A DNA stretch of 64,000 nucleotides from Sphaerisporangium siamense (GCF_014205275.1 NZ_JACHND010000001.1:6138001-6202000); one strand, 5' to 3'. Positions 26,593 through 35,449 are shown, counted from the stretch's first letter. Made by a program: numbers and translations. The notes: generated by a model from the letters alone, not told the origin.

Positions 26593-27532
26593 CGTCCTGA
26601 CACTCGGCGAGGTCATGGCCTGCCTGCGCGCCGACGGCCAGGTCAAGCTCGGCGGAACCGCCCGGATGAGCGTCGCGGGCGCCGAGGCCAACGTCGCCAT
26701 CGGCCTGACCCGGCTCGGGCACGACGTCGCGTTCGTCGGCGCCGTCGGGCCCGACCAGTTCGGCGAGCTCGTCCGGCGCACGCTGCGCGCGGAAGGCGTC
26801 GGCGTCCACGCGCTCAGGACGGACCCGGCGCCGACCGGCATCGTGGTCTTCGAACAGCGCGTCGCCGGGGTGACCCGGGTGGACTACCACCGGCAGGGCT
26901 CGGCCGGCGGCAGGCTCTCGGTCGCCGACGTGGAGAACGCGTTCGCGGCACTCCCGGCGCCGCCGCGGATCCTGCACATCACCGGGGTGACCCCGGCCCT
27001 CGGCGAGGGACCGGCGCTGGCCGTGCGCGCCGCGGTGCGGCTGGCCAAGGCCGCCGGGGCGCGGGTCTGCCTGGACGTGAACCACCGCGGCCGCCTCTGG
27101 CCCGAGGACCGGGCCCGCCGGGTGCTGACCGAGCTGTCCGCCGAGGCGGACCTCGTCGTCGCCTCCGAGGACGAACTCGCGCTCGCCTCGGCCGGAGACG
27201 ACGAGCCGGGCCGGGTGCGGTCGCTGCTCGCCGGGGCGGCGACCGAGGTCGTCGTCAAGCGCGGGGCGGCCGGCGCCACGGCGTTCACCGCCGACGGGGC
27301 GCTGAGCCGTCCGGCCAGGCCCGTCACCGCCGTCGACACGATCGGCGCCGGGGACGCCTTCGTCGCCGGATACCTTTCCGGTCTGCTGGACGGCCTGCCG
27401 CCGGCCGAGCGGCTGGCGCGGGCGGTCACGACGGGGGCCTTCGCGGTCGCCGGTCACGGAGACTGGGAGGGGCTGCCGACCCGCGCGGAGCTGCCCATGC
27501 TCGACCTGCCGGACGGAACGGCGGTCCGCTGA
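26585..27532 (+). CDS. kdgK: 2-keto-3-deoxygluconate kinase (PfkB family)
   Basis: 315 residues of ribokinase-fold sugar kinase. The N-terminal GEVMACL and AGAEANVAIGLTRLG substrate region and the anion-hole/catalytic motif DTIGAGDAFVAGY with the base Asp are present. Coupling to eda by an eight-base overlap makes KDG kinase the best assignment over other PfkB kinases: KDG is phosphorylated to KDPG, which the aldolase splits. A strong terminator follows 15 bases after the stop codon. Confidence 0.9.
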   Translation: MPDVLTLGEVMACLRADGQVKLGGTARMSVAGAEANVAIGLTRLGHDVAFVGAVGPDQFGELVRRTLRAEGVGVHALRTDPAPTGIVVFEQRVAGVTRVDYHRQGSAGGRLSVADVENAFAALPAPPRILHITGVTPALGEGPALAVRAAVRLAKAAGARVCLDVNHRGRLWPEDRARRVLTELSAEADLVVASEDELALASAGDDEPGRVRSLLAGAATEVVVKRGAAGATAFTADGALSRPARPVTAVDTIGAGDAFVAGYLSGLLDGLPPAERLARAVTTGAFAVAGHGDWEGLPTRAELPMLDLPDGTAVR

Positions 27533-27547
27533 CCTCCTCCCACGGCC

Positions 27548-27569
27548 GAGGGCGGGGATTCCCGCCCTC
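27548..27569 (+). terminator. Terminator of the eda-kdgK operon
   Basis: Perfect 9-bp stem GAGGGCGGG / CCCGCCCTC around the tetraloop GATT, with possible CACG/CGTG extension outside a bulge. Confidence 0.8.
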
Positions 27570-27729
27570 ACGTGGCAGGTCTCCCTCTCCCGGACGGCTG
27601 ACACTGCCAGGCGTGAGTTTCCTACCGTCCGTCTGACAAGTCCGGCAACAAGCGAATTGTCGCTTCCCGCGCCGTACCCCCTTGCCTTTCCCCAGTGCCG
27701 ATGTCACAGTGTCCAATCATCGACACCTC

Positions 27730-27754
27730 GAATATATTTCCAAGATATCGAAAC
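27730..27754. promoter_or_regulatory. Candidate IclR operator upstream of the exported glycosidase gene
   Basis: GAATATATTTCC (27730-27741) and GATATCGAAAC (27744-27754) in an AT-rich patch about 70 bases before the gene. The second word is the clearest match to the other sites; TCGA with TAT and ATATCGA form a loose dyad. Confidence 0.5.
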
Positions 27755-27825
27755 TACTCTCTTCCCCTCTGTCGTCACATCCGGCACCGAGCGCTACGCG
27801 CGTGCCGCTTGAGGAGGCCGTCCAC

Positions 27826-30285
27826 GTGAGAGACCCGTCCAGGCGCCGAATGCTCCTGATCACCGGCGGAACCGTCGCCGGAGGCGCATTGGCCGCCGTC
27901 ACCCCCCTGACCGCGCAGCAGAGCGCGCACGCCGACACGTTCGTCCCCACGCCACTGGCGTCGTCCGACCCCGAACCCAATATCGAACGCGCCAAGCGCT
28001 GGTGGCTCCCGCAGCGCAACGTGTGGACGCCGATCGGCTGGAAGGGCCACCTGTTCCGCTTCAACTGCGTCTACAACGGGGCCCTCATCTGCGACCCGAG
28101 CTGGGTCATCGCGGCCAAGCCCAACACCGAGCCGTACCGCGGGAAGAACTTCCAGACCACCGTCGTGATGCCCCTGCGAGGCGGAGGCTTCCGGGACTTC
28201 CCGGCCACCGCGCGCGAGGTCTGGGACGACGACCTCGGCTACGGCAGGCAGGGCTGGGTGGAGGACAGCGACGCGCCCGTCCTGTGGACCGAGCACCGCC
28301 GCCACGAGGGCCTCGTCATCAGGCAGACCGTGTTCGCCCACGTCCCCGGCGGCGGCCCCGTCCAGACGGCCGTCGAACCGATCTACGCGTGGACCCGCTT
28401 CGAGGTCGTCTACGTCGATCCGCTGAACGCTCCCAAGGATTTCACGTTCCAGCTCTGGCTCAGCGGCTCCTACATGAAGCCCTCGGGCCCCTACCAGGAC
28501 GAGAACGGCGTACCGCTCACCGTGTTCCCCGAGACCGCCCCGATCGCCGGCGGGCTCACGATGCAACGGGTGTACAACCCCACCGGCAAACCCATCACGG
28601 TGCCGATCACCGACGCCGCCGGCAACGCCCGCCTCCTGGTCACCACCGCGGACAAGGGCACCATCGCCATGACCGAGAACCCCAAGGTCAAAGGCGTCTA
28701 CGACCTGCGGCTCGGCCTGCCCGTGGCGACCGGCGCCCACATCGACGTGCTGATCCCGATGCTGCCCCAGCCGCTCGCCGACGCCAAGGCCGAGATGGCG
28801 AAGGGCCGCGAGGCGGCGCTCGCCGAGTGCCAGGCGTTCTGGAAGGAGAGCGCGACCACCGTCGCCACGATCGACACGCCGGAGAACTACGTCAACCAGG
28901 TCGTGCGCCGCGGTCCGCAGCTCGCCCAGGTGGTCGCCGAGAAGAGCCCCGACACCGGGATGTTCACCTTCCTGTCCGGGTCGTACGCCTACGACGTCCT
29001 CTGGAGCACGCCGACCTCCATGGTCAGCCACATGTTCCTGGACCGGCTCGGCCACCACGACGTCGTCGAGAAGCACATCGAGATCTACAAGGTCACCCAG
29101 GGGACGCGGACCCCGCCCGGGGCCGTCTTCGCCGGCGGCTCCTATCCCGGCTACCTGTCCACGCCGAAGACGCTGCAGGCCATCGACTGGATGAGCGACC
29201 ACGGCGCGATCCTGGAGATCCTGTCGGTCCACGCCCTGCTGACGAACCGGCAGGCCTTCATCGACAAGTGGCTCGACGTCATCGTGAAGGCCTGCGACTT
29301 CGTCGTCCAGGCCTGCGGGCTCACCGGCCACAACGGCGTCAAGGGCCTGATGCCCCCCGGGCACTCCACCGACGAGGGCGTCGAGACCCAGGGCTTCATC
29401 AGCCAGTGCTTCACCTACAAAGGATTCGCCTCGGCCGTCGAACTCCTGCGGCGCCTCAAGCACCCCCGGGCGGCCGAGTTCGCCGCGTTCGCCGACACCT
29501 TCCGCGCGACCTTCGCCCAGGCCGTGCGGGACCTGGCCGACAGGTCGCAGAAGTGGACCGACGCCCAGGGCAAGCAGTGGCCGGTCTTCAGGCCGCAGTT
29601 CGCGGGCGAGGGCGTCTGGGACGCCTTCACGATGCTCGACACCGGCGCGCTGATGTCGGTCTGGGCCGGGCTGATGCCGGCGTCGGACCCGTTGATGAAG
29701 TCGTTCGTCGAGTTCTTCCGCGTCGGCCCGAACCAGCGGCTCTTCGACCCGGCGCACCACAACGCGCTGTACCGCGCCGTCCTCGACCACGAGCAGTCCT
29801 CCAGCGAGCCCTGCTACAGCTGGAACATGTTCCACAGCTGGCGGCTCGGGGACAGGGCGCACTTCATCGAGGGCCTGTACGGCCTGCTCACGGGCGGTCT
29901 CTCCCAGGACACCTACATCTCCAGCGAGCACCGGAACGCGATCTACGGCAACCTCTTCTCCCACCCCATCATCACCTGGTCGCTCGTCCACGCGGTCATC
30001 GACGACAGCCTCGTCGCCGACCAGCTCCGGCTGCTCCGGCTGTGCCCGCTGGAGTGGCTCTCCTCCGAGAAGGAGACCCGGTTCGAGAAGGTCCCGACCA
30101 AGTTCGGCCCGGTGACGCTGCGCATGAAGCTGGATCAGCGGCGCGACACCCTCAAGGTCGACTTCCAGGGCGACTGGCACCACGAACCCAAGCGCGTCGC
30201 GGTCGACACCCCGCCGCTGCCCGACCTGAAGTGGATCACCGTGAACGGCAGGAAGCACCGCGCCGGCCGGGAGGTAGTGCTCTGA
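27826..30285 (+). CDS. Tat-exported six-hairpin glycosidase-like protein
   Basis: 819 residues. Twin-arginine signal PSRRRMLLITGG with cleavage near AHA-D (about residue 37). After a beta-rich N-terminal domain (about 40-340), the C-terminal two thirds look like an (alpha/alpha)6 toroid of the glycosidase/glucoamylase kind (SYAYDVLWSTPTS, GVKGLMPPG, CYSWNMFHSWRLGD, ISSEHRNAIYGN). Candidate acid residues can be seen in those loops, but I cannot assign a catalytic pair or a GH family. GTG at 27826 follows GAGGAG by nine bases. Beside the sugar-acid island and with the same putative operator, it probably releases the island's substrate outside the cell. It overlaps the next gene by one base. Confidence 0.78.
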   Translation: MRDPSRRRMLLITGGTVAGGALAAVTPLTAQQSAHADTFVPTPLASSDPEPNIERAKRWWLPQRNVWTPIGWKGHLFRFNCVYNGALICDPSWVIAAKPNTEPYRGKNFQTTVVMPLRGGGFRDFPATAREVWDDDLGYGRQGWVEDSDAPVLWTEHRRHEGLVIRQTVFAHVPGGGPVQTAVEPIYAWTRFEVVYVDPLNAPKDFTFQLWLSGSYMKPSGPYQDENGVPLTVFPETAPIAGGLTMQRVYNPTGKPITVPITDAAGNARLLVTTADKGTIAMTENPKVKGVYDLRLGLPVATGAHIDVLIPMLPQPLADAKAEMAKGREAALAECQAFWKESATTVATIDTPENYVNQVVRRGPQLAQVVAEKSPDTGMFTFLSGSYAYDVLWSTPTSMVSHMFLDRLGHHDVVEKHIEIYKVTQGTRTPPGAVFAGGSYPGYLSTPKTLQAIDWMSDHGAILEILSVHALLTNRQAFIDKWLDVIVKACDFVVQACGLTGHNGVKGLMPPGHSTDEGVETQGFISQCFTYKGFASAVELLRRLKHPRAAEFAAFADTFRATFAQAVRDLADRSQKWTDAQGKQWPVFRPQFAGEGVWDAFTMLDTGALMSVWAGLMPASDPLMKSFVEFFRVGPNQRLFDPAHHNALYRAVLDHEQSSSEPCYSWNMFHSWRLGDRAHFIEGLYGLLTGGLSQDTYISSEHRNAIYGNLFSHPIITWSLVHAVIDDSLVADQLRLLRLCPLEWLSSEKETRFEKVPTKFGPVTLRMKLDQRRDTLKVDFQGDWHHEPKRVAVDTPPLPDLKWITVNGRKHRAGREVVL

Positions 30286-32150
30286 TGACGACATCGACCC
30301 GCGCGACCACGGTCGTCACCACCCTGGCCATGGCCGTCCTCACCGTCCTCGCCGTCGCCCCGGCGGCACAGGCGGCGCCGGGCGACGAGCGCGCCCGCGC
30401 CACGCCCGGCCCCGCCCGGCCCGGAAAACCCACCTCGCCCCCGGGCAGGATGAAGTCCAAGAAGTGGGACGTGAGCGGCATCAGGTCCAAGAAGGCCGCC
30501 AAGAGTCCCGCCCCGAGCTCCCGCACCGCGGCGTCCACGCCGGCGGCCGGCGACGTCACCGGCGACGGCCGCGCCGACCTGGTCGCCCATCTGTCCAACC
30601 CCGACGCCGGATCGCTGCGCGTCCACGCCGACAACGGGGCGACCACGTCCAACCCGTGGGAGTCGACCTACGTGGCGACCTCCCCGAAGTGGGTGTTCGC
30701 CGACATCCTGCTGCTGGCCGACGTGACCGGCGACGGTCGCGCCGACGTCATCGCGCGGGACCCCGCCGCGAGCGCCGGCGCCCTGTGGGTCTACCCCAAC
30801 GACGGGTCGGGCTCGGCCGACCCCTGGCCGAACCGGTTCGGCGCCGGCACCGGATGGAACACCGTCAACAAGATCCTGGTGGCCGACGTCACCGGCGACG
30901 GCCGTCCCGACCTGCTGGCGCGGAACCCGTCCTCCGACGGCGGCACCCTCCTGGTCTACCCGAACAACGGCTCGGTGACGTCGAACCCGTGGACGCGGTC
31001 GCCGATCTGGTCGGGCAGCGGCTGGAACCTCGCCCAGGCGATGATGCTCGGCGACGTCACCGGCGACGGGCGTCCCGAGATCGTCGCGCGCGACGGCAAC
31101 GGCGCCATCCTCGTCTACCCCCACAACGGCGCGACGTCGACGAACTTCTGGACCTCGATCGTCTACGGGAGCAGAGGCGGGTGGAACGCCTCCGACCGGC
31201 TGTCCATGGCCGACGTCACCGCCGACGGGCACCCGGACCTGATCGCGCGCGACACCTCCGGCGCGCTGTGGATCCACCCCTGGCAGAGCTCCACGGCGGG
31301 CGCCATGTGGTCCGCGACGACACGCTTCCCGGCGGGCCAGGGCTTCGCGTACGCCACCGAGGTCGTGCCCGGCGACGTCGACGGCGACGGCAGACCGGAG
31401 CTGGTGGCCCAGGTCGCCCGCAGCGGCGACCTCTGGCTGCTGCCCAACACCAAGGCGGCCACCGGCAACCCGTGGCCCTCCCGGGTCAGCGCCGGCGCCG
31501 GCTGGGGCTTCGCCTCCCAGGTCCTCCTCGGTGACGTCAACGGCGACCACCTCCAGGACCTGCTCGTGGTCGACAAGAACGTCTCCAACGGCACCCTGTG
31601 GATCTATCCCAACAACGGCGCCGCGACAGGCCCGCGCTGGACCTCACGGTACTTCGGCGGGACCGGCTGGAACATCTTCGACCACCTGATGGTCGGGGAC
31701 GTCACCGGCGACGGCCTCACCGACGTCGTCGGACGCGACGACACCGGCGACCTGTACGCCTACCCCGGCAACGGATCCGCCACCGCCTTCCCGTGGACGC
31801 CGCGCGCCTGGGTCGGGAGCAACTGGCAGACCGCCACCCGGCTCGCCCTCGGTGACGTGGACCACGACGGCATCGCCGACCTCGTCGACCTGGAGAACGA
31901 CGGATCCCTCTGGGTCTTCCCGACCGGCGCGTCGACGGACCCGATCGCGATCCCGGGCGCCTGGGCCGGAACGCGGTCCATCAACCTCGGGTACGTGACC
32001 GGGGGCCCGGGACCGGACCTCGTCACGGCCGACGCCTCCGGCAGGCTGTCGATCTACGCCGCCAACGGCGCGACCTCGGGCGTCCCGTGGTCCGGCACTC
32101 CCAGATCGGGCGGCGACGGTTTCCAGGACGCGATCTCCCTGGTGCTCTAG
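30285..32150 (+). CDS. Secreted VCBS/FG-GAP repeat protein (beta-propeller)
   Basis: 621 residues. Sec signal peptide ending near AQAA (about residue 30), a basic Pro/Lys-rich linker to about 85, then ten repeats of about 50 residues. Each has a calcium-binding loop of the form DVTGDGRADL or DVDGDGRPEL; the tenth is degenerate (YVTGGPGPDL). The repeats also share a YPNNG-x-PW element. Such proteins bind calcium and often carbohydrate; no catalytic domain is attached. The ATG overlaps the glycosidase stop codon (TGATG), so both are made together. I infer a substrate-binding partner for the exported glycosidase. Confidence 0.85.
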   Translation: MTTSTRATTVVTTLAMAVLTVLAVAPAAQAAPGDERARATPGPARPGKPTSPPGRMKSKKWDVSGIRSKKAAKSPAPSSRTAASTPAAGDVTGDGRADLVAHLSNPDAGSLRVHADNGATTSNPWESTYVATSPKWVFADILLLADVTGDGRADVIARDPAASAGALWVYPNDGSGSADPWPNRFGAGTGWNTVNKILVADVTGDGRPDLLARNPSSDGGTLLVYPNNGSVTSNPWTRSPIWSGSGWNLAQAMMLGDVTGDGRPEIVARDGNGAILVYPHNGATSTNFWTSIVYGSRGGWNASDRLSMADVTADGHPDLIARDTSGALWIHPWQSSTAGAMWSATTRFPAGQGFAYATEVVPGDVDGDGRPELVAQVARSGDLWLLPNTKAATGNPWPSRVSAGAGWGFASQVLLGDVNGDHLQDLLVVDKNVSNGTLWIYPNNGAATGPRWTSRYFGGTGWNIFDHLMVGDVTGDGLTDVVGRDDTGDLYAYPGNGSATAFPWTPRAWVGSNWQTATRLALGDVDHDGIADLVDLENDGSLWVFPTGASTDPIAIPGAWAGTRSINLGYVTGGPGPDLVTADASGRLSIYAANGATSGVPWSGTPRSGGDGFQDAISLVL

Positions 32151-32176
32151 TGACGGCCCATCGAAAGGACTCGGAC

Positions 32177-32581
32177 ATGACGGATCACACCAAGGAGGGC
32201 ATCCACACCGACCAGGCCCCGCCCCCGCGGGGGGCCTACTCCCAGGCGGTCGTCGTCGGAGACCTCGTCTACACCGCGGGCTTCGGGCCGGTCGACCCGG
32301 TGACCCGGGCGATCGTCGGCGACGACGTCGCCGAGCAGACCCGCCGGACGCTGCGCAACGTCGCGGCCGCGCTGGAGGCCGCGGGCTCGGACCTGCAGGA
32401 CGTCGTCAAGGTGACCGCGCACCTGGCCGACATCGACAACGACTGGGACGGCTTCGACACGGCCTACCGCGAGTTCTTCGACGAACCACGCCCGGCCCGC
32501 ACGACCGCCGGATCCGCCCTGGGCGGAATCCTCGTGGAGATCGACGTCGTCGCGATCAAGGGCTGCCGCCGACGGTCCTGA
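32177..32581 (+). CDS. RidA-family enamine/imine deaminase
   Basis: 134 residues, one RidA domain covering the protein. The conserved Arg (RPARTTAGSALGG) and the final VEIDVVAIK strand are present. RidA proteins hydrolyse reactive enamines or imines made by PLP enzymes or oxidation of amino compounds. ATG with AAAGGA seven bases upstream, 26 bases after the VCBS gene, so it belongs to the glycosidase operon. Its presence hints that a nitrogen-containing intermediate occurs in the pathway, or it may simply protect against imines. Confidence 0.88.
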   Translation: MTDHTKEGIHTDQAPPPRGAYSQAVVVGDLVYTAGFGPVDPVTRAIVGDDVAEQTRRTLRNVAAALEAAGSDLQDVVKVTAHLADIDNDWDGFDTAYREFFDEPRPARTTAGSALGGILVEIDVVAIKGCRRRS

Positions 32582-32614
32582 ATCCGCACGCCACCGCACG
32601 CCGGGGGTCTCGCC

Positions 32615-32659
32615 GGCGGTGGGTGCCGTGTCCTCACAAGGGGCACGGCCCCCACCGCC
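32615..32659 (+). terminator. Terminator after RidA
   Basis: Long stem GGCGGTGGG plus GCCGTG (32615-32630) against CACGGC plus CCCACCGCC (32644-32659), one mismatch, 13-base loop. It closes the glycosidase operon and faces the convergent LLM gene. Confidence 0.75.
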
Positions 32660-32747
32660 GTGACCCGAGCCCGCGCCGATCCGCGTGCCCCCGTAACCGC
32701 CGAACGCGCGTCGTGCGTTCCTGGCCCCCGGATCACGTGAGACCAGG

Positions 32748-33656
32748 TCAGATCAGGGCGGCCAGCTCGCGCCACTCCCGGAGCGGGAGGGTGGCGGGGT
32801 CGGCGGTGATCACCTGGAGGCACACGTGGTCGGCTCCCGCGTCGAGATGTTCCTTCACCCGCCCGGCGATCACCGGCAGGTCGCCGTGGGCGACGATCCC
32901 GTCCGTGAGGCGATCGCTCCCCCCGTCCGAGATCTCCGCCTCGGTGAAGCCGAGCCTGCGCAGGTTCGCCCTCTGGTGCGGGGCGTGCGCCGCGTACCGG
33001 CCGGCGTGCCCCCGGGCGACCTCGCGGGCGCGGGCGCGGTCGGTGTCCAGGACCACCGCGAGCTCGACCGCGAGCAGCGCGTCCGGCCCCATGATCTCGC
33101 GGGCGCGGTGGGTGTGCTCGACGGTCACGAAGTAGGGATGGGCGCCGAGCGTGCGCTCGGCGGCGAGCTCCAGCATCTTGGGGCCGAGCGCGGCGAGGAC
33201 CCGCCGGGGCGGCTCGGGCGCGGCGACGGCGGTCAGCGGGACGGAGTCCATCGCGTCCAGGTAGGCCGTCATGGACCGCACGGCCTTGCCGACGCCCGGG
33301 ACGCGGTACCCGTTCCACTCCAGGGGCGTCTCGTCCACGCGGTGCCCGCCGAGGCCGAGCAGGTAGCGGCCCGGATGGGCCTCGTTGAGCGCCCGTTCCG
33401 CCGCGGCCATGGCGACCGGGTCGCGGGCGCCGATGTTCGCGATGCCCGCGGCCACGGTGACGCGCCGGGTGGCCGACAGCAGCAGCCACGCCTGGCTGAT
33501 GCTGTCGCGCCCGAACGCCTCGCCGTACCAGATGGCCCCGTAGCCGAGTTCCTCGATCTCGGCGGCGGCCTCGCGCACCCGGGTGGCGGGGTGCCCGTCC
33601 AGGGCGAAGGTCCACAGGCCCAGCCGCCCGAGCCCGAACCGTCCGTCGTCGGTCAA
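32748..33656 (-). CDS. LLM-class F420-dependent oxidoreductase
   Basis: 302 residues of luciferase-like barrel, closest to the actinobacterial TIGR03620-type F420 enzymes: LGLWTF at the start, GYGAIWYGE, GRYLLGLGGHRVDE, and HVCLQVIT near the end. F420 rather than FMN is inferred from family. Start is TTG at 33656 with a GA-G-rich ribosome site; no in-frame ATG exists nearby. It is divergent from a TetR gene with two shared dyads between them, so the TetR protein probably controls it. Substrate unknown. Confidence 0.87.
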   Translation of the reverse strand: MTDDGRFGLGRLGLWTFALDGHPATRVREAAAEIEELGYGAIWYGEAFGRDSISQAWLLLSATRRVTVAAGIANIGARDPVAMAAAERALNEAHPGRYLLGLGGHRVDETPLEWNGYRVPGVGKAVRSMTAYLDAMDSVPLTAVAAPEPPRRVLAALGPKMLELAAERTLGAHPYFVTVEHTHRAREIMGPDALLAVELAVVLDTDRARAREVARGHAGRYAAHAPHQRANLRRLGFTEAEISDGGSDRLTDGIVAHGDLPVIAGRVKEHLDAGADHVCLQVITADPATLPLREWRELAALI

Positions 33657-33675
33657 TGCGACCCCCCTCGTCGAC

Positions 33676-33729
33676 TATCCGGAGAGGTTCTCCGGATATC
33701 TGGACCCTACAATACGGAGAAGTTCTCCG
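33676..33729. promoter_or_regulatory. Two TetR operators in the LLM-tetR divergent region
   Basis: First dyad: TATCCGGAGA (33676-33685), three bases, then its exact complement to 33698. Second dyad: CGGAGA (33715-33720), three bases, TCTCCG (33724-33729). Both share GGAGA-N3-TCTCC. A TACAAT box at 33708-33713 fits the -10 of the rightward promoter, so the dyads flank or overlap it. Confidence 0.75.
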
Positions 33730-33750
33730 CTTGACCTTCCGGGGGTTCCC

Positions 33751-34320
33751 ATGGCACCGCGGCCGCTGCGAGCCGACGCGCGGCGCAACCGCGACCAGAT
33801 CGTGGCCGCCGCCAGGGAGGTCGTCGCCGAGGAAGGACCGGACGCCTCGCTCAACGAGATCGCCCGGCGCGCGGGCGTCGGCCCCGGCACCCTCTACCGC
33901 CACTTCCCCACGCGCCAGGACCTCCTGGTGGCCGTGTTCCGCGACCGCATCGAGACCCTGTGCGCGACCGCGGACGACCTGGCCGCCACGCGCCCGCCCG
34001 GCGAGGCGCTCACGGCCTGGCTGGACGCCGTCCTCGTCCACGCCCTGACCAACAAGGGGCTCGCGACCACGACAGGGGACGGCGGGACCGCCGGCGGCTT
34101 CGACTGTGTGGGCATGATGCGCGCGGCCGGGGAACGCCTGCTCACCGCCGCCAGGCGCGCCGGGGCCGTGCGCGCCGATCTGGAAGTCGGCGAGCTGTTC
34201 GGGCTGGTCACCGGCATCGCCCTCGCCGCCGCGGACCCGGCCAGGGCCGCCCGCCTGCTGTCCCTCACCCTGGACGGCGTGCGCGGCCCGGCGTACCGAA
34301 CGGACACGCGGGCGGACTGA
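33751..34320 (+). CDS. TetR-family transcriptional regulator
   Basis: 189 residues. N-terminal helix-turn-helix (SLNEIARRAGVGPGTLYRHF, about residues 31-50) and a C-terminal all-helical ligand domain. ATG at 33751, 21 bases after the second dyad. The frame is open upstream but that part covers the operators and cannot be coding. Likely autorepressor and repressor of the divergent LLM oxidoreductase. Confidence 0.92.
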   Translation: MAPRPLRADARRNRDQIVAAAREVVAEEGPDASLNEIARRAGVGPGTLYRHFPTRQDLLVAVFRDRIETLCATADDLAATRPPGEALTAWLDAVLVHALTNKGLATTTGDGGTAGGFDCVGMMRAAGERLLTAARRAGAVRADLEVGELFGLVTGIALAAADPARAARLLSLTLDGVRGPAYRTDTRAD

Positions 34321-34518
34321 CGGCTTCATCGGGCCTTTCCCCGAGGCTCGTCCGCGGTGCCGGCGGCGGTGGCTTCGACCTCCCCAGGCGCCACCCGGGG
34401 CCGCGTCCCCGGCGACCCCGGAACCGGACGCGCCGCCTGTCCCGGCGGCGGGGACGCTCATATCCTCGATCTGGTCCGCTCACGGTGAGCGCCCCGCCGA
34501 GCTGCGAGGAGCACGCAC

Positions 34519-35304
34519 ATGGCACCCCTCGGATACGACCGCTACTGCGACGAGATCCTCGACCAGAGCGGCCTGCTCCGCTACCTCGTCAAGGGCGCGG
34601 ACCCGTCGGCCCCCGTGCCGACCTGCCCCGGCTGGACGTTCGCGGCGCTGGTCCGGCACATCGGCGGCAACCTGCGGACGGTCGAGACCGCCGTGCGCGC
34701 CGGGACGCCGGTGAGCGACCCGGCGACGCAGGTGACCGGGCTGTCGGGCCCGCGGGACGACGACCCGGCCGAACTGGACGCGTGGTTGTCCGACGCCGCA
34801 GAGAAGTACACCGCCACGCTGCGCCAGGCGGGGGCGGACGGCGAGGCGACGGTGTGGGGCTTCCAGGGGAGCACGCCGTTCTGGGTGCGGCGGGCGGTCC
34901 ACGACATCGTCGTGCACCGCGCCGACGCCGCGCTCGCCCTCGGCGAGGAGTACGCCGTGGCGCCGGACCTGGCGGCGGACGCGGTCGACGAGCTGCTGGA
35001 GCTGTTCGCGGGCCAGCAGGCGGGCGGGCTGCCCACGCTGGCCGAGCTGCGCGGCGCCGGCGAGACGATCCGCCTCTCGGCCGCCGACACGGGCGCGGCG
35101 TGGCTGATCGCGCTGGGCCCGGACGGCTTCACCTGGCGCCGCGACGACACCGGGAGCGAGGACGCCACGGTGACCGTGCGCGGCTTCCTCACCGACGTGC
35201 TGCTGACCTTCTACCGCCGCCTGCCCGCCACCGGCGGACGGGTGGAGGTGCGCGGCGACGCCGGCCTGCTGGACTTCTGGCTGGCCCGCGCCTCCCTCTC
35301 CTGA
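34519..35304 (+). CDS. Mycothiol-dependent maleylpyruvate isomerase-family protein
   Basis: 261 residues. Four-helix DinB-like N-terminal domain with the metal histidines in ALVRHIGGN and AVHDIVVHRADA, followed by the MDMPI C-terminal domain. The TCPGWTF motif at about residue 35 is typical. Members are zinc enzymes using mycothiol for isomerisation or detoxification; most are of unknown substrate. Standalone gene with GCGAGGAGCACGCAC upstream of ATG. Confidence 0.85.
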   Translation: MAPLGYDRYCDEILDQSGLLRYLVKGADPSAPVPTCPGWTFAALVRHIGGNLRTVETAVRAGTPVSDPATQVTGLSGPRDDDPAELDAWLSDAAEKYTATLRQAGADGEATVWGFQGSTPFWVRRAVHDIVVHRADAALALGEEYAVAPDLAADAVDELLELFAGQQAGGLPTLAELRGAGETIRLSAADTGAAWLIALGPDGFTWRRDDTGSEDATVTVRGFLTDVLLTFYRRLPATGGRVEVRGDAGLLDFWLARASLS

Positions 35305-35449
35305 CCTCGCGGTCGCTCACGCGTTCGTCATCCTCCACCTGTACGGCGGGCGCGTCGTCGTGACGGCGGGGGCGGGGCGGGTGTGCCGGTCGGGGCCGTC
35401 CCGCCGTCGCGTGCCCGGGGTGCGCGGCCGGCGTCGTTACGGTGGGGGC

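Noticed and set aside
28002-30284. Open frame leading into the VCBS gene that would give a 1382-residue fusion
   Set aside because: The upstream part is the wrong frame of the glycosidase-like gene; the true VCBS start has its own ATG and signal peptide at 30285.
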